59,425 nt of DNA from Chitinophagaceae bacterium. Lineage in GTDB: Bacteria > Bacteroidota > Bacteroidia > Chitinophagales > Chitinophagaceae. The notes beneath the pieces were generated by a model. It saw nothing but the letters and a program-made list of their open reading frames with translations. It had not been told where the DNA came from and searched no databases. This document shows, one piece after another, positions 43,863 through 52,045 of this stretch. The first letter of the stretch is position 1. Each line of letters opens with the position of its first letter. The DNA lies in the NCBI GenBank assembly GCA_016787135.1, contig JAEUVK010000209.1, positions 1 to 59,425 of the forward strand, given 5' to 3'. The translations under genes and the position numbers were made by a program.

Positions 43863-44282
43863 TTAAAATCTTACTTCTTTGTCAATATCATGGTCGGTAT
43901 GGCAACCGTTGCATCTTTTTACCAATATACCATAATGATGTAACGCTGCAACTGTGTCGCCTTCCCGGATCGCTTTGCCAATACCTTTTAACGGCCCTTT
44001 CAGTCTTTTTTTGTAGAAATAGGAAAACGGTTCACTGAGTTTCCTGTGCTCCCTGAAGGTATTTGAGATGATCTGCAATACACTATCGGTGCCTTCCAGC
44101 AGCCATACCGCATCATTCAGTCTTCCTGATTTTATCATATCCCCAAGATTCTCCTGGTATATCTTCAGATCGATCATTGTTTCATCCAGGTCCTTGATAG
44201 TAGTATGGCTATACCCTTGCGTGCAACCGGTAACAAAGCATGAAGTGATCAACAACAGCAATATTCTTTTGCTTCCGGTCAT
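43863..44282 (-). CDS. Lipoprotein with C-terminal haem-binding CxxCH (cytochrome c'-like)
   Basis: The 139-residue protein has a lipoprotein signal (ITSCFVTGC, the lipidated Cys being near residue 20). A helical body follows, with CNGCHTDHD near residue 122, the covalent c-type haem site (Cys, Cys and proximal His). A four-helix bundle with the CxxCH close to the C-terminus is the layout of cytochrome c'. The distal residues cannot be judged. It could bind NO or oxygen, or carry electrons, in the envelope. It stands alone, so no partner is evident. Confidence 0.72.
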   Translation of the reverse strand: MTGSKRILLLLITSCFVTGCTQGYSHTTIKDLDETMIDLKIYQENLGDMIKSGRLNDAVWLLEGTDSVLQIISNTFREHRKLSEPFSYFYKKRLKGPLKGIGKAIREGDTVAALHHYGILVKRCNGCHTDHDIDKEVRF

Positions 44283-44498
44283 GTACCTGCTAAGGATTTA
44301 CTCTAAGTTAGTATCTTTTTTATACTGACTTTCGTCAGGTATGGGAGAAAGCACTGCCTCATTCCTGCTTCCTGTCTTTATGCCTGACTGATTTTCACTC
44401 AGCACAAAACCGTAAACTTACCTTCAAAAAAGAGTACTTGTTGGTATTGTCTTGCATATAAAAATGGATTTTTTTTGTACCATAGAATATTGCACTCT

Positions 44499-44702
44499 AT
44501 GGAACTGATGATGTACATAGGCAACGACCTGATCGAATCCGTACCGCTTGACGATGCAAGGATATCAAAGCCGGGGTACGTAGGCAGTATCAAAAGATGC
44601 CTGAAAATAAAATACAGCGAGTTGATACAGCAACATGAAGAACGTCCTGAATTCCTGGTGATCGACCCGAATCCAAAGGCACTCAGCAAGCAGGTAAATT
44701 AG
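44499..44702 (+). CDS. Small hypothetical protein convergent with htpG
   Basis: This 67-residue cytoplasmic protein is mixed alpha/beta (MELMMYIGNDLIESVPLDD, then RCLKIKYSELIQQHEERPE) and is unrecognised. The ATG at 44499 is preferred over one eight codons upstream because it begins a conserved-looking MELMMYIGNDLI. Its TAG stop and the htpG TAA overlap by four bases in a convergent arrangement, so the two transcripts must overlap at their ends. It contains no signal peptide or membrane segment. Confidence 0.5.
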   Translation: MELMMYIGNDLIESVPLDDARISKPGYVGSIKRCLKIKYSELIQQHEERPEFLVIDPNPKALSKQVN

Positions 44703-46582
44703 ATCACTTCGACACTTCGTTCTACAAAAGCGGTCAGATCTGCTCCCTTTAGCATACCCTGAGCCAGCAAGGCCAGGTCAAATGCCTGTTTAGCCATTGC
44801 AATTTGTTTTCCTTCTTCTGCCTGTAACAGTTTTGTCACTACTTTATGATTGGCATTGACAGCTACTTTATAGGTATCCGGCATTGAACCATAAAAATTC
44901 ATTCCTCCTCCCATCTTCGACATATCTTTCATTCTCCTCATCCACTCTTCCATGGTGATCGTGACCGGCAACCCTTCTTCATGCTGGCTTTCTATCTCGA
45001 CTTTCATTAATGGGTTATTAATGGCTTTCTCAAACACTTCTTTCAACTTCTTTGCTTCGTCTTCAGTTAAAGCATGTTGGACAACATCTTCCTTAACGAT
45101 CAGCTTATCTAATACATCAGCATCCACCCTTTTCAGCGATGTTTTCTCCAGCTTCATCTCCAGGTGATGGATGAAATGGGTGTCTATTGGCGAATTCATG
45201 ACCAGTACGTCATACCCCTTTTTATGCGCAGCCTGTACATAGCTATGCTGGTTCTCCGCATCAACCGTATATAGATAGACCAGGCTGCCATTCTTGTCAG
45301 TTTGAAAATCTTTCACCCTGGCATTATACTCTTCAAGGGTAAAATGCTCTTTATCCGTATTGGTGAACAATACAAACTCCTTTGCCTTTTCATAGAATTT
45401 TTCATCTGAGATGGCGCCGAACTTTACAAACAAGCCTATATCGTTCCACTTTTCTTCGTAAGCCTTCCTGTCTTTTTTAAACAACTCCTGCAATTTATCA
45501 GCGACCTTACGGGAAATATAACTGTTGATCTTTTTCACATTACTGTCTGCCTGCAGGAATGACCGGCTTACATTTAGCGGGATATCGGGCGAATCAATTA
45601 CACCATGCAACAGCATCAGGAACTCAGGTACAATATCTTTTACTTCATCCGTGATGAATACCTGGCGGCTGAAAAGCTTGATCTTGTTCTTTTGTATCTC
45701 AAAATCATTCTTCAGCTTCGGAAAGTACAGAACACCTGTCAGGTTAAAAGGATAATCGACATTGAGGTGTATCCAGAAAAGCGGTTCTTCGGAAAAAGGG
45801 TATAACTCCCGGTAAAAATCAAGGTAATCTTCATCCTTCAGTTCAGCAGGTGCTTTCGTCCAGACCGGGTTTGTGTTGTTAATGATATTATCAGCATCAA
45901 TGGTTTTATATTTCGTTTTGCCTTCAGCATCCTGGCCGTCCTCTACCGATTCTTTCTTTGTTCCGAACTGAACAGGTACCGGTAGAAATTTTGCATACTT
46001 ATTCAGTATGTCGCTGATGCGGTGTTCTTCCAGGAATTCTTCTGACTCTGCATTTATATATAGAACAACATCGGTACCTCTTTCAGTACGGTTACCTTCT
46101 GTGATCTCAAAAGAAGTACTGCCATCACATATCCAGCGGGCCGGCTCTGCCCCATCCTGGTATGAAAGGGTCTGTATCTCCACTTTTTCGGCCACCATAA
46201 AGGCCGAATAAAAACCAAGCCCGAAACGACCGATGATCTCGTTAGCATCTTTGGCCTCTTTGAATTTCTCCATGAACTCAGTAGCGCCGGAAAAAGCGAT
46301 CTGGTTGATATACTTTTTGACCTCCTCTGCTGTCATACCAATTCCACTGTCAGATACAGTGATGGTCCTTGCCTCTTTATCCACGGCTATCTTCACCCGC
46401 AGGTCGCCGGCATCCTTGCTATAATGACCTAATGATGCCAGCCGTTTTAATTTTTGCGTAGCATCCACTGCATTACTTACCAATTCCCGCAGGAATATCT
46501 CATGGTCTGAGTATAAGAATTTCTTGATGATCGGAAAGATATTCTCCGTATTGATCGAAATGGTTCCTTTTTCCTGTACCAT
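44699..46582 (-). CDS. htpG: Molecular chaperone HtpG (Hsp90)
   Basis: This 627-residue Hsp90 has the N-terminal GHKL ATPase domain: FLRELVSNAVDAT near residue 30 (Glu and Asn of the ATP site), DSGIGMTAEEV near 80, and GRFGLGFYSAFMVA near 117. The middle domain follows (NRTERGTDVVLYI, FFRVFI-type RSFLQAD and RQVFITDE), then the dimerisation domain. The length matches the family. The ATG at 46582 fits the conserved beginning; an upstream ATG at 46639 adds 19 unusual residues. It folds client proteins in the cytoplasm and is usually heat-induced; no heat-shock promoter was identified. Confidence 0.97.
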   Translation of the reverse strand: MVQEKGTISINTENIFPIIKKFLYSDHEIFLRELVSNAVDATQKLKRLASLGHYSKDAGDLRVKIAVDKEARTITVSDSGIGMTAEEVKKYINQIAFSGATEFMEKFKEAKDANEIIGRFGLGFYSAFMVAEKVEIQTLSYQDGAEPARWICDGSTSFEITEGNRTERGTDVVLYINAESEEFLEEHRISDILNKYAKFLPVPVQFGTKKESVEDGQDAEGKTKYKTIDADNIINNTNPVWTKAPAELKDEDYLDFYRELYPFSEEPLFWIHLNVDYPFNLTGVLYFPKLKNDFEIQKNKIKLFSRQVFITDEVKDIVPEFLMLLHGVIDSPDIPLNVSRSFLQADSNVKKINSYISRKVADKLQELFKKDRKAYEEKWNDIGLFVKFGAISDEKFYEKAKEFVLFTNTDKEHFTLEEYNARVKDFQTDKNGSLVYLYTVDAENQHSYVQAAHKKGYDVLVMNSPIDTHFIHHLEMKLEKTSLKRVDADVLDKLIVKEDVVQHALTEDEAKKLKEVFEKAINNPLMKVEIESQHEEGLPVTITMEEWMRRMKDMSKMGGGMNFYGSMPDTYKVAVNANHKVVTKLLQAEEGKQIAMAKQAFDLALLAQGMLKGADLTAFVERSVEVI

Positions 46583-46700
46583 AAATAAATTGCGTTGTTT
46601 TAAAATAAAGACAGCCGCAAGATACAAGACCTGTTCCAAAGCAGGAGTGCTTGCCAGATTGACAGCTTATACTGTATACCTGGTGTTTCCCGTATTAAAA

Positions 46701-46727
46701 AAGGTGGCGCTTTGAATACGCCACCTT
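46701..46727 (-). terminator. Terminator after the DUF2231-like gene
   Basis: The perfect nine-base stem AAGGTGGCG / CGCCACCTT has a nine-base loop and, read on the minus strand, is followed by a T-rich run. Confidence 0.75.
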
Positions 46728-46737
46728 ACTATACGGA

Positions 46738-47256
46738 TCAATCATCGTCATCGTCCTTTTCTCCGCCCTTGCTCTCCTCCTGATCTCCTTGCTGGCTATC
46801 CACCTGGGCGGCATTCACATTCCTGATCTCAGTGTGGCGGATCTGTCCTCCGTAGTAACCTGTACGGGCCATCGTTCCAAACGCAAATACGGAGAGTATC
46901 AGTACCAGTATGAAAACTGTACCCGTTGCCTTTCTCTTCTGCCAGGCAAATAACAAGGCGCCCAGCGACGCAAGGCCTGTTATACCCATCAGCCAGATAG
47001 CAATGACCGCAGCTTCTTCGTGTAGTTCTATAAGCGATCCCGAAATACCGGGAAGATTTTCCACCGATTCTTCGGCGGGTTCACCGGTAAGATAAACAGG
47101 GATGGCTATAATGGCCATTACTGCCAATACCAAAGCGGCTGCTGTTTTAATAGTATTTTGTTTGCGTACAATGCCCCATAATAAGAGGCCACTGCCGATC
47201 AAGGTCCCGATGATAGGGAAATGATTCAGCAGCAAATGAAGATGTGTTGTATTCAT
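46738..47256 (-). CDS. DUF2231-like four-helix membrane protein
   Basis: This 172-residue protein begins with HLHLLLNHFPIIGTLIGSGLLLWG, the histidine-containing first helix of DUF2231-type membrane proteins, and has four helices (about residues 12-28, 38-57, 79-100, 108-130). The C-terminal tail is unusually acidic, ending in Glu/Asp and GGEKDDDDD. DUF2231 proteins have been linked to cytochrome or haem biology but are not assigned. It lies 42 bases downstream of a hypothetical gene on the same strand and so is likely co-transcribed with it. Confidence 0.7.
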   Translation of the reverse strand: MNTTHLHLLLNHFPIIGTLIGSGLLLWGIVRKQNTIKTAAALVLAVMAIIAIPVYLTGEPAEESVENLPGISGSLIELHEEAAVIAIWLMGITGLASLGALLFAWQKRKATGTVFILVLILSVFAFGTMARTGYYGGQIRHTEIRNVNAAQVDSQQGDQEESKGGEKDDDDD

Positions 47257-47298
47257 TGCTGAAATTTTTAATGATTAAATGAAAAGTGCACCGGCTGT

Positions 47299-47730
47299 TC
47301 AGCAATTGCGCGGAGGCTGCCAGATAGCAGAAAGGTAACCGGGCGCAGGAAAATCAAAATCCTGAATATAAAAACTGGTATTAGTTCCGGTATGATCCTT
47401 AGCCGGTACCTGGATGAATGAAGGAGGCGTCAAACAATTAAAAGCAAGGGTTGCCAGTTGGTCTGTTGACTTGAACGGCAATTGGCTATCCTCTGAGGCA
47501 TCCTGGTCAGTGCCATTCTCATAAATATAATGCTGAACAAGAAATGTAAACAACCCGGTATGCTTCTTTTCGCTTTGATGATCACGGAAATGTTCGGCCA
47601 ATAAGGGTACCTTCAGCAACTCTACAGTAGCAGTTGCCGAAAAAGTATATATCAACAACAAGGTAATAGCGGATATTATTTTACTCCGGGCCACAGCGGC
47701 AATGTAGCCATTTATCAATTGATAAATCAT
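47299..47730 (-). CDS. Hypothetical protein with one N-terminal hydrophobic segment
   Basis: This 143-residue protein has an uncharged N-terminal segment (SAITLLLIYTFSATATVELL) and a soluble C-terminal part with LVQHYIYENGTDQDASED and SQLPFKSTDQ. I recall similar unnamed ~140-residue proteins beside metal-efflux or metal-sensing genes of Bacteroidota, but no such gene is here. A Cys is the final residue of the chain. It precedes the DUF2231-like gene. Confidence 0.55.
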   Translation of the reverse strand: MIYQLINGYIAAVARSKIISAITLLLIYTFSATATVELLKVPLLAEHFRDHQSEKKHTGLFTFLVQHYIYENGTDQDASEDSQLPFKSTDQLATLAFNCLTPPSFIQVPAKDHTGTNTSFYIQDFDFPAPGYLSAIWQPPRNC

Positions 47731-47771
47731 GACCTGAAGCCGGAACAGCTCCCTTTTTCTTTATTCATTGT

Positions 47772-47779
47772 TAATTTTG
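47772..47779 (+). promoter_or_regulatory. Exact -7 element immediately before a start codon
   Basis: TAATTTTG matches TAnnTTTG exactly and ends four bases before the ATG at 47784. No clear -33 TTTG is present. The predicted transcript start falls at or just inside the start codon. Confidence 0.45.
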
Positions 47780-47783
47780 CACC

Positions 47784-48008
47784 ATGAACAGCGATACCGG
47801 GAAATGGGTTATGATCGCAGGCCTCTTTATCGTACTCGCAGGCGTGATCATCTACTTTTTTCATGATAAACTACACTGGATAGGCCGCCTGCCCGGCGAC
47901 ATAAGAGTGGAGAAGGAGAATTTCAGGTTTTATTTTCCTATTACTACTACGATCCTCTTCAGTCTGCTGCTGACAATCATTACACAGGTGATCAAAAGAT
48001 TATTCTAA
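47784..48008 (+). CDS. DUF2905 family small membrane protein
   Basis: This 74-residue protein has two transmembrane helices (about residues 8-25 and 52-70) separated by the family motif LHWIGRLPGDIRVEKENFRFYFP, a highly conserved arrangement in DUF2905. The role is unknown. It starts directly behind a -7 promoter element and is convergent with the serine hydrolase gene. Confidence 0.9.
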   Translation: MNSDTGKWVMIAGLFIVLAGVIIYFFHDKLHWIGRLPGDIRVEKENFRFYFPITTTILFSLLLTIITQVIKRLF

Positions 48009-48129
48009 GCAATGAACCTAGTCAATATCCTATAACGGTTTTCAGTTTACCCCACAGCTCATTGTCAAAACTGGAAAGGGCCAGTTGTACATTGCCAGCC
48101 GACTCTCCCATACGAATCACCACTAATTT

Positions 48130-49122
48130 TTACGAAGGGACCACATATACCTTCTGGTCATTTTTCCCCAATGCAGAAAACATGTCCGCAGGAGCATTGG
48201 GTACCAGCATTCCTGAAAAAACAAATTGGACTGCCGGCAGCATATAGCTGGCTTTTCCATTCAGCCAGGTAAGATAACCATAAGATAAATTAAGGGTCTG
48301 TGATGTATTGATCTGGGTATTGAAGTAGGAAGTGTCATTCAGGACAGCAGTTTGATCCCATTTACCTTTGTTCAGCATCAGTAAACCGAACCGGGCCATG
48401 CTGCGGGCCGTACTGTAATAGACATTATTGTATCCTGTTTTCACCCACAGGCCATTCATGCCGGTCTTGTCACGAATCTTTTGCTGGAAATAAGCATTGT
48501 ATGTCATGCCACTGGCATTCTCCACCACCTTATCTAATATAGTATAAGGGGCATTATGGTAGGCCCATCGTGAACCTGCATCAGCTTTATATACCAGGCA
48601 GCCGGGCAATGTACAGTCATTATCAGGTGTAACAGCCTCATCCAGCCCGGTCGTCATCGTCAATTGATGGCGGATCGTGATCAGGTCTTCTTTGGCAAGA
48701 GGCAATGATGTCCAGCCGGTACCCAGATATTGTGACGTTTTATTATTGATGTTGAGCAACCCTTCCTTTTGCGAAATTCCGACCAGCATAGCGGTCATCG
48801 TCTTTCCCGCAGATGCCCAGTACCAGATACTGTCGGCCGTAAATGTTCCGAAATATCTTTCGGCAACGATCTTCCCGTTTTTCAGGATAATGAATGCTTT
48901 GGTTCCTTTCTGCTGCAGATAAGTGTAAAGATTATTCAGCTCTGTGTCATTCCAGCCGAGAGATGCCACTGTAGTTGTTTGCCATTCAGTACCGCTAACC
49001 GGAGGGAAATACAAGGCTGGCGACGGAGATGGAGGGTTGGGATTACTGGTATCATCATTCCCTTTTTGACAGGATAGAATAAATGTTAACGGGATCAGGA
49101 ATAAAAAAAGGCAGTTTCTCAT
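48130..49122 (-). CDS. Serine hydrolase lipoprotein, beta-lactamase class C-like
   Basis: The 330-residue lipoprotein (lipobox FILSC near residue 18) has the class C fold: SxxK is SAGK near residue 109, and YHN near 192 is the YxN motif. The usual third HxG motif is not evident; the corresponding region reads FSALGKNDQKVYVVPS, which is typical of one 6-aminohexanoate-dimer-hydrolase-like branch. It is probably an esterase or amidase at the envelope. The ATG at 49122 gives the lipoprotein signal; a longer start at 49188 is possible. Confidence 0.8.
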   Translation of the reverse strand: MRNCLFLFLIPLTFILSCQKGNDDTSNPNPPSPSPALYFPPVSGTEWQTTTVASLGWNDTELNNLYTYLQQKGTKAFIILKNGKIVAERYFGTFTADSIWYWASAGKTMTAMLVGISQKEGLLNINNKTSQYLGTGWTSLPLAKEDLITIRHQLTMTTGLDEAVTPDNDCTLPGCLVYKADAGSRWAYHNAPYTILDKVVENASGMTYNAYFQQKIRDKTGMNGLWVKTGYNNVYYSTARSMARFGLLMLNKGKWDQTAVLNDTSYFNTQINTSQTLNLSYGYLTWLNGKASYMLPAVQFVFSGMLVPNAPADMFSALGKNDQKVYVVPS

Positions 49123-49274
49123 AGTTACATTTTCGGATTTTTCGACAGGACCAGGGGCTAAAAGTTTAACCCGCTGCAAAATAATCATGGGCGATCATTT
49201 ATACAACGGGTTAATACCTGAATAAAAGAAGATATTCACGCAAACGAAAATACTACCCTTACCTGGAAGGAACT

Positions 49275-49961
49275 TTATGATTTTGCAGCCGCTTTCTTCG
49301 CTTCGGTTTCTGCGTCTTTCAGGAACAGGAATTCCGCTTTCGTGATCCAGGAAAAGCCAAATGAGACCAGCGCTATTGTTTCGAACCAGAATACCAGCTT
49401 ATATTTCACAGCGGCCTCTTCCAGCCAGAAGCTGCTTACTGCAATACCTGCAATGCAGACGATCATAATGATACCGCATACAAGATAGATACCATCCCGC
49501 TTCTCTTTATTGGCAGTACGGGGCTTTCCTGGTATTCCTTTACGGAAAAGATAAATGGAAAAGAAAATAAAAACAGAAAAAAGCAGGAAGGCAAAAACAA
49601 AATGAAGTGTATGCACCATCTTCACATCGCTGGTGGTGGGAAAAAGCGCAACACCTAACGCACAAAGAGCCCCGGTGGTCGCTGCCCTGTTGTCAATAGG
49701 GTCATATCCTTTATAAGAAAATAAAAAGAAGGCCAGCGAAAATAAAACACCTACCAGTATATCCCCTCCTGCCCCGTTATCATAATAGTCGCTGATAGAA
49801 GGCTCGATCTGCGGCGAACCTTCATAGATCAGTTTGCCGACAAATACAAGGAACGGCAATAGAATACCTGCAGCTCCTATCATCACACGTAGTGTGAAGT
49901 AAGAAATGATCTGGTCATTTTTGTTACCGGGTCGTTTTGACGGTGATAAATAGTCTGTCAT
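49275..49961 (-). CDS. DUF998-like six- or seven-helix membrane protein
   Basis: The 228-residue protein has hydrophobic helices at about residues 28-47, 66-85, 92-108, 115-138, 155-175 and 190-210. The segment EPSISDYYDNGAGGDILVGVL resembles the conserved region of DUF998-type proteins. Function is unknown. It ends with an Ala/Lys-rich tail. It is probably monocistronic. Confidence 0.65.
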   Translation of the reverse strand: MTDYLSPSKRPGNKNDQIISYFTLRVMIGAAGILLPFLVFVGKLIYEGSPQIEPSISDYYDNGAGGDILVGVLFSLAFFLFSYKGYDPIDNRAATTGALCALGVALFPTTSDVKMVHTLHFVFAFLLFSVFIFFSIYLFRKGIPGKPRTANKEKRDGIYLVCGIIMIVCIAGIAVSSFWLEEAAVKYKLVFWFETIALVSFGFSWITKAEFLFLKDAETEAKKAAAKS

Positions 49962-50203
49962 AGTCTAAAGTTTATGGTGAATGATGAAATGACGAGGAAT
50001 AAAAAACAGGGAGAGAGGAACTTTCATAAAGGATTGGTTTCAGCTAAGCTAATATAACTCAATTCCTCTTCAATTCACATAAAAAGAAAGGAGCTGTCGG
50101 ATAAAGAAAGTTATTATCACAAACAGCCCCGGTAAACGATACGGTTCCTGTACCCTGTAAACCAAACCGGCCAGGGTATATGGCAAATCAACATGCAGCA
50201 GAC

Positions 50204-50611
50204 TCAATCACTGTTGTCCAGCTGAAAATGCTGGTGAAAAGCGCCGGCCGCAATATGCAGTGCAAATCCCATGATGGCAGTATCCTTCAGGATATTGATC
50301 AGCGCCAGTTGTTTCATTTCTTTATCGCCTGCATTCATATAATTAGGCACATGAATGGTCAGTATGAATATGATCAGCATCACCACTAACAGGTAGCTGG
50401 AGAATTTTACGAACTGGTTGGTGGCAAATGATATCGCCACGAGTATGAACGCACTGCCTACCACATAGGCCCACTTGATGCCGCCTACCAGGAATGCCGG
50501 AACATATACCAGCAGGTCCCGTGGATATAAGAAATGAAATACACCAAAGATGAATAGCACGGCTGCCAGCAGGTAGATGGCAACACGTGAAATAATGTGG
50601 TAATGCTTCAT
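50204..50611 (-). CDS. DoxX-like four-helix membrane protein
   Basis: The 135-residue protein shows the DoxX/DUF4345-like four-helix pattern, with FIFGVFHFLYPRDLLVYVP near residue 20, then AYVVGSAFILVAI and LINILKDTAIMGFALHI. The last motif (KDxxLxGxAL) is typical of DoxX. Family proteins sit in the inner membrane, and some act with thiosulfate or quinone redox. The role here is unknown. Confidence 0.75.
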   Translation of the reverse strand: MKHYHIISRVAIYLLAAVLFIFGVFHFLYPRDLLVYVPAFLVGGIKWAYVVGSAFILVAISFATNQFVKFSSYLLVVMLIIFILTIHVPNYMNAGDKEMKQLALINILKDTAIMGFALHIAAGAFHQHFQLDNSD

Positions 50612-50690
50612 AACAGTAATTTTTGGATGAAAAAGTTACGAAGCCCGGAAATACTAAAACATGATTTTCGTCGGGGCATCCCGTTTGTTG

Positions 50691-51071
50691 TCAAATACGG
50701 GCTAAAAGCAGGATCACCAGTAATAAAAGCACCGCAAGTCCAATTAAGGTGATAAGCCAGATCTTTTCCAATGTTCTGATACCTTCATAGAATTCACCTG
50801 CAGTAAGCTCAGGATTCTTTGTAAGTGCCTTCTTCATTTTTTTCTTCATGACGGAAAAGGCGATCTTTTGTACCGGGCTGAGTTTATGCCCCGATACACG
50901 GTTGAAGTCATTTACAGACAGACCGACGATCATGCTGACCCGGATATTTTTCCATGAACCAGGGGGTACGGCAGGTGCTGCAGGAAAAGCAGAGGAGGCG
51001 TACAAACTCCCGGTAAACAAAACGAACGACATACCTATAAAAACAAACAGCACTTTATGTTTGTATCTCAT
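50691..51071 (-). CDS. Small exported or membrane hypothetical protein
   Basis: The 126-residue protein has a signal-like N-terminus (KVLFVFIGMSFVLFTGSLYA) and a C-terminal transmembrane helix (LITLIGLAVLLLLVILLLARI). Between them is a basic helical segment with LSPVQKIAFSVMKKKMKKAL. I recognise the general type of small Bacteroidota protein with a C-terminal tail helix, but no function. The start at 51071 is preferred to an upstream ATG at 51128. Confidence 0.6.
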   Translation of the reverse strand: MRYKHKVLFVFIGMSFVLFTGSLYASSAFPAAPAVPPGSWKNIRVSMIVGLSVNDFNRVSGHKLSPVQKIAFSVMKKKMKKALTKNPELTAGEFYEGIRTLEKIWLITLIGLAVLLLLVILLLARI

Positions 51072-51188
51072 ACAGGCAGGTTTTAGATAAATGATAAAAT
51101 GTGGATGTAAGCTACAGGGATATAACAACCCGAAAAGATGACCTTGCTCATCAGCCCGGATGTTCTTGTATACTACTATGGAAGGGAT

Positions 51189-51839
51189 CTATGGTGCTAA
51201 TCTTTCTGTTTTCCAGTTGCCGGGAGAAGCAGCAGTTGTGTATAGTATCCTGTCATGCATGCGGCTTGGACGACCCTGCCAGAATTCTATACGAACCGGC
51301 CTGACACGATAACCACCCCAGTGCGGGGGCTTGGGTATATGACCATGTTTGAATCGTTCTGCATAATATTGATAGGTCTCTTTCAGCCATGCCTTGCCCG
51401 CCACTACCATACTTTGCGGGGAAGCCCATGCACCGATCTTGCTGCCATCCGGCCGACTGTCAAAATATTCGATACTCTCCTTCATGGATATCTTTTCAGC
51501 CACGCCATTGATGCGTACCTGCCGCTCCAGTTCTTTCCAGAAAAACAATAAACAGCAATTCGCATTATGGGCAAGCTGGCTGCTCTTGGTGCTGTTATAA
51601 TTGGTAAAAAAAACAAAGCCATTCTCATCAAACGCCTTTAACAGGACCGTCCTTGCATCTACCATTCCTTCTTCACTGACCGTAGCAAGGGTCATGGCAT
51701 TCATTTCTATGATCTGTGATTGCTCCGCATCTTTCCACCAGCGATCGAACTGATCAATCGGTGATGTCGCCACGTCGTCCTCATTGAGGGAATGCAATGT
51801 GTAATCCTTTCTTAACCGGGCTATATCTTCTGGTTTCAT
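51189..51839 (-). CDS. pdxH: Pyridoxamine 5'-phosphate oxidase
   Basis: This 216-residue FMN enzyme oxidises pyridoxine or pyridoxamine phosphate to pyridoxal phosphate. Diagnostic segments are NAMTLATVSEEGMVDARTVLLKAFDE, FFTNYNSTKSSQL, VRINGVAEKI, ESIEYFDSRPDGSKIGAWASPQS (with R-P-x-x-S) and the C-terminal GGYRVRPVRIEFWQG. The length is standard (210-220). The ATG at 51839 is used; 15 extra residues from an upstream start look uncharacteristic. The gene diverges from the CoA-disulfide-reductase gene and has its own -7 element. Confidence 0.96.
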   Translation of the reverse strand: MKPEDIARLRKDYTLHSLNEDDVATSPIDQFDRWWKDAEQSQIIEMNAMTLATVSEEGMVDARTVLLKAFDENGFVFFTNYNSTKSSQLAHNANCCLLFFWKELERQVRINGVAEKISMKESIEYFDSRPDGSKIGAWASPQSMVVAGKAWLKETYQYYAERFKHGHIPKPPHWGGYRVRPVRIEFWQGRPSRMHDRILYTTAASPGNWKTERLAP

Positions 51840-51861
51840 GCCGACGACCTTATTTAATGCA

Positions 51862-51869
51862 CAAAGATA
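51862..51869 (-). promoter_or_regulatory. -7 promoter element for pdxH
   Basis: On the minus strand TATCTTTG matches TAnnTTTG exactly, with a TTG-containing -33-like sequence some 15 bases upstream. The start codon lies about 22 bases downstream, giving a normal short leader. Confidence 0.55.
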
Positions 51870-52045
51870 ACCCATGCAGCACAATGTTCAGAACCATCCC
51901 GGGGAGCAGGCACTTCTTTCTGTTTTCCATGACTATAATCATGTGCCTTCCCTATTCTTATCATGCCTGTTCGGTAACAAAGGTTACAGAGATGTTCACT
52001 CATGATCTCTTGCTTTGCAGTTGAAATAACAATACTGAATCAGCT

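Noticed and set aside
46583..46639. Longer start for htpG
   Set aside because: The added 19 residues do not resemble Hsp90 N-termini, which begin shortly before the GTISINTENIFP-type segment.
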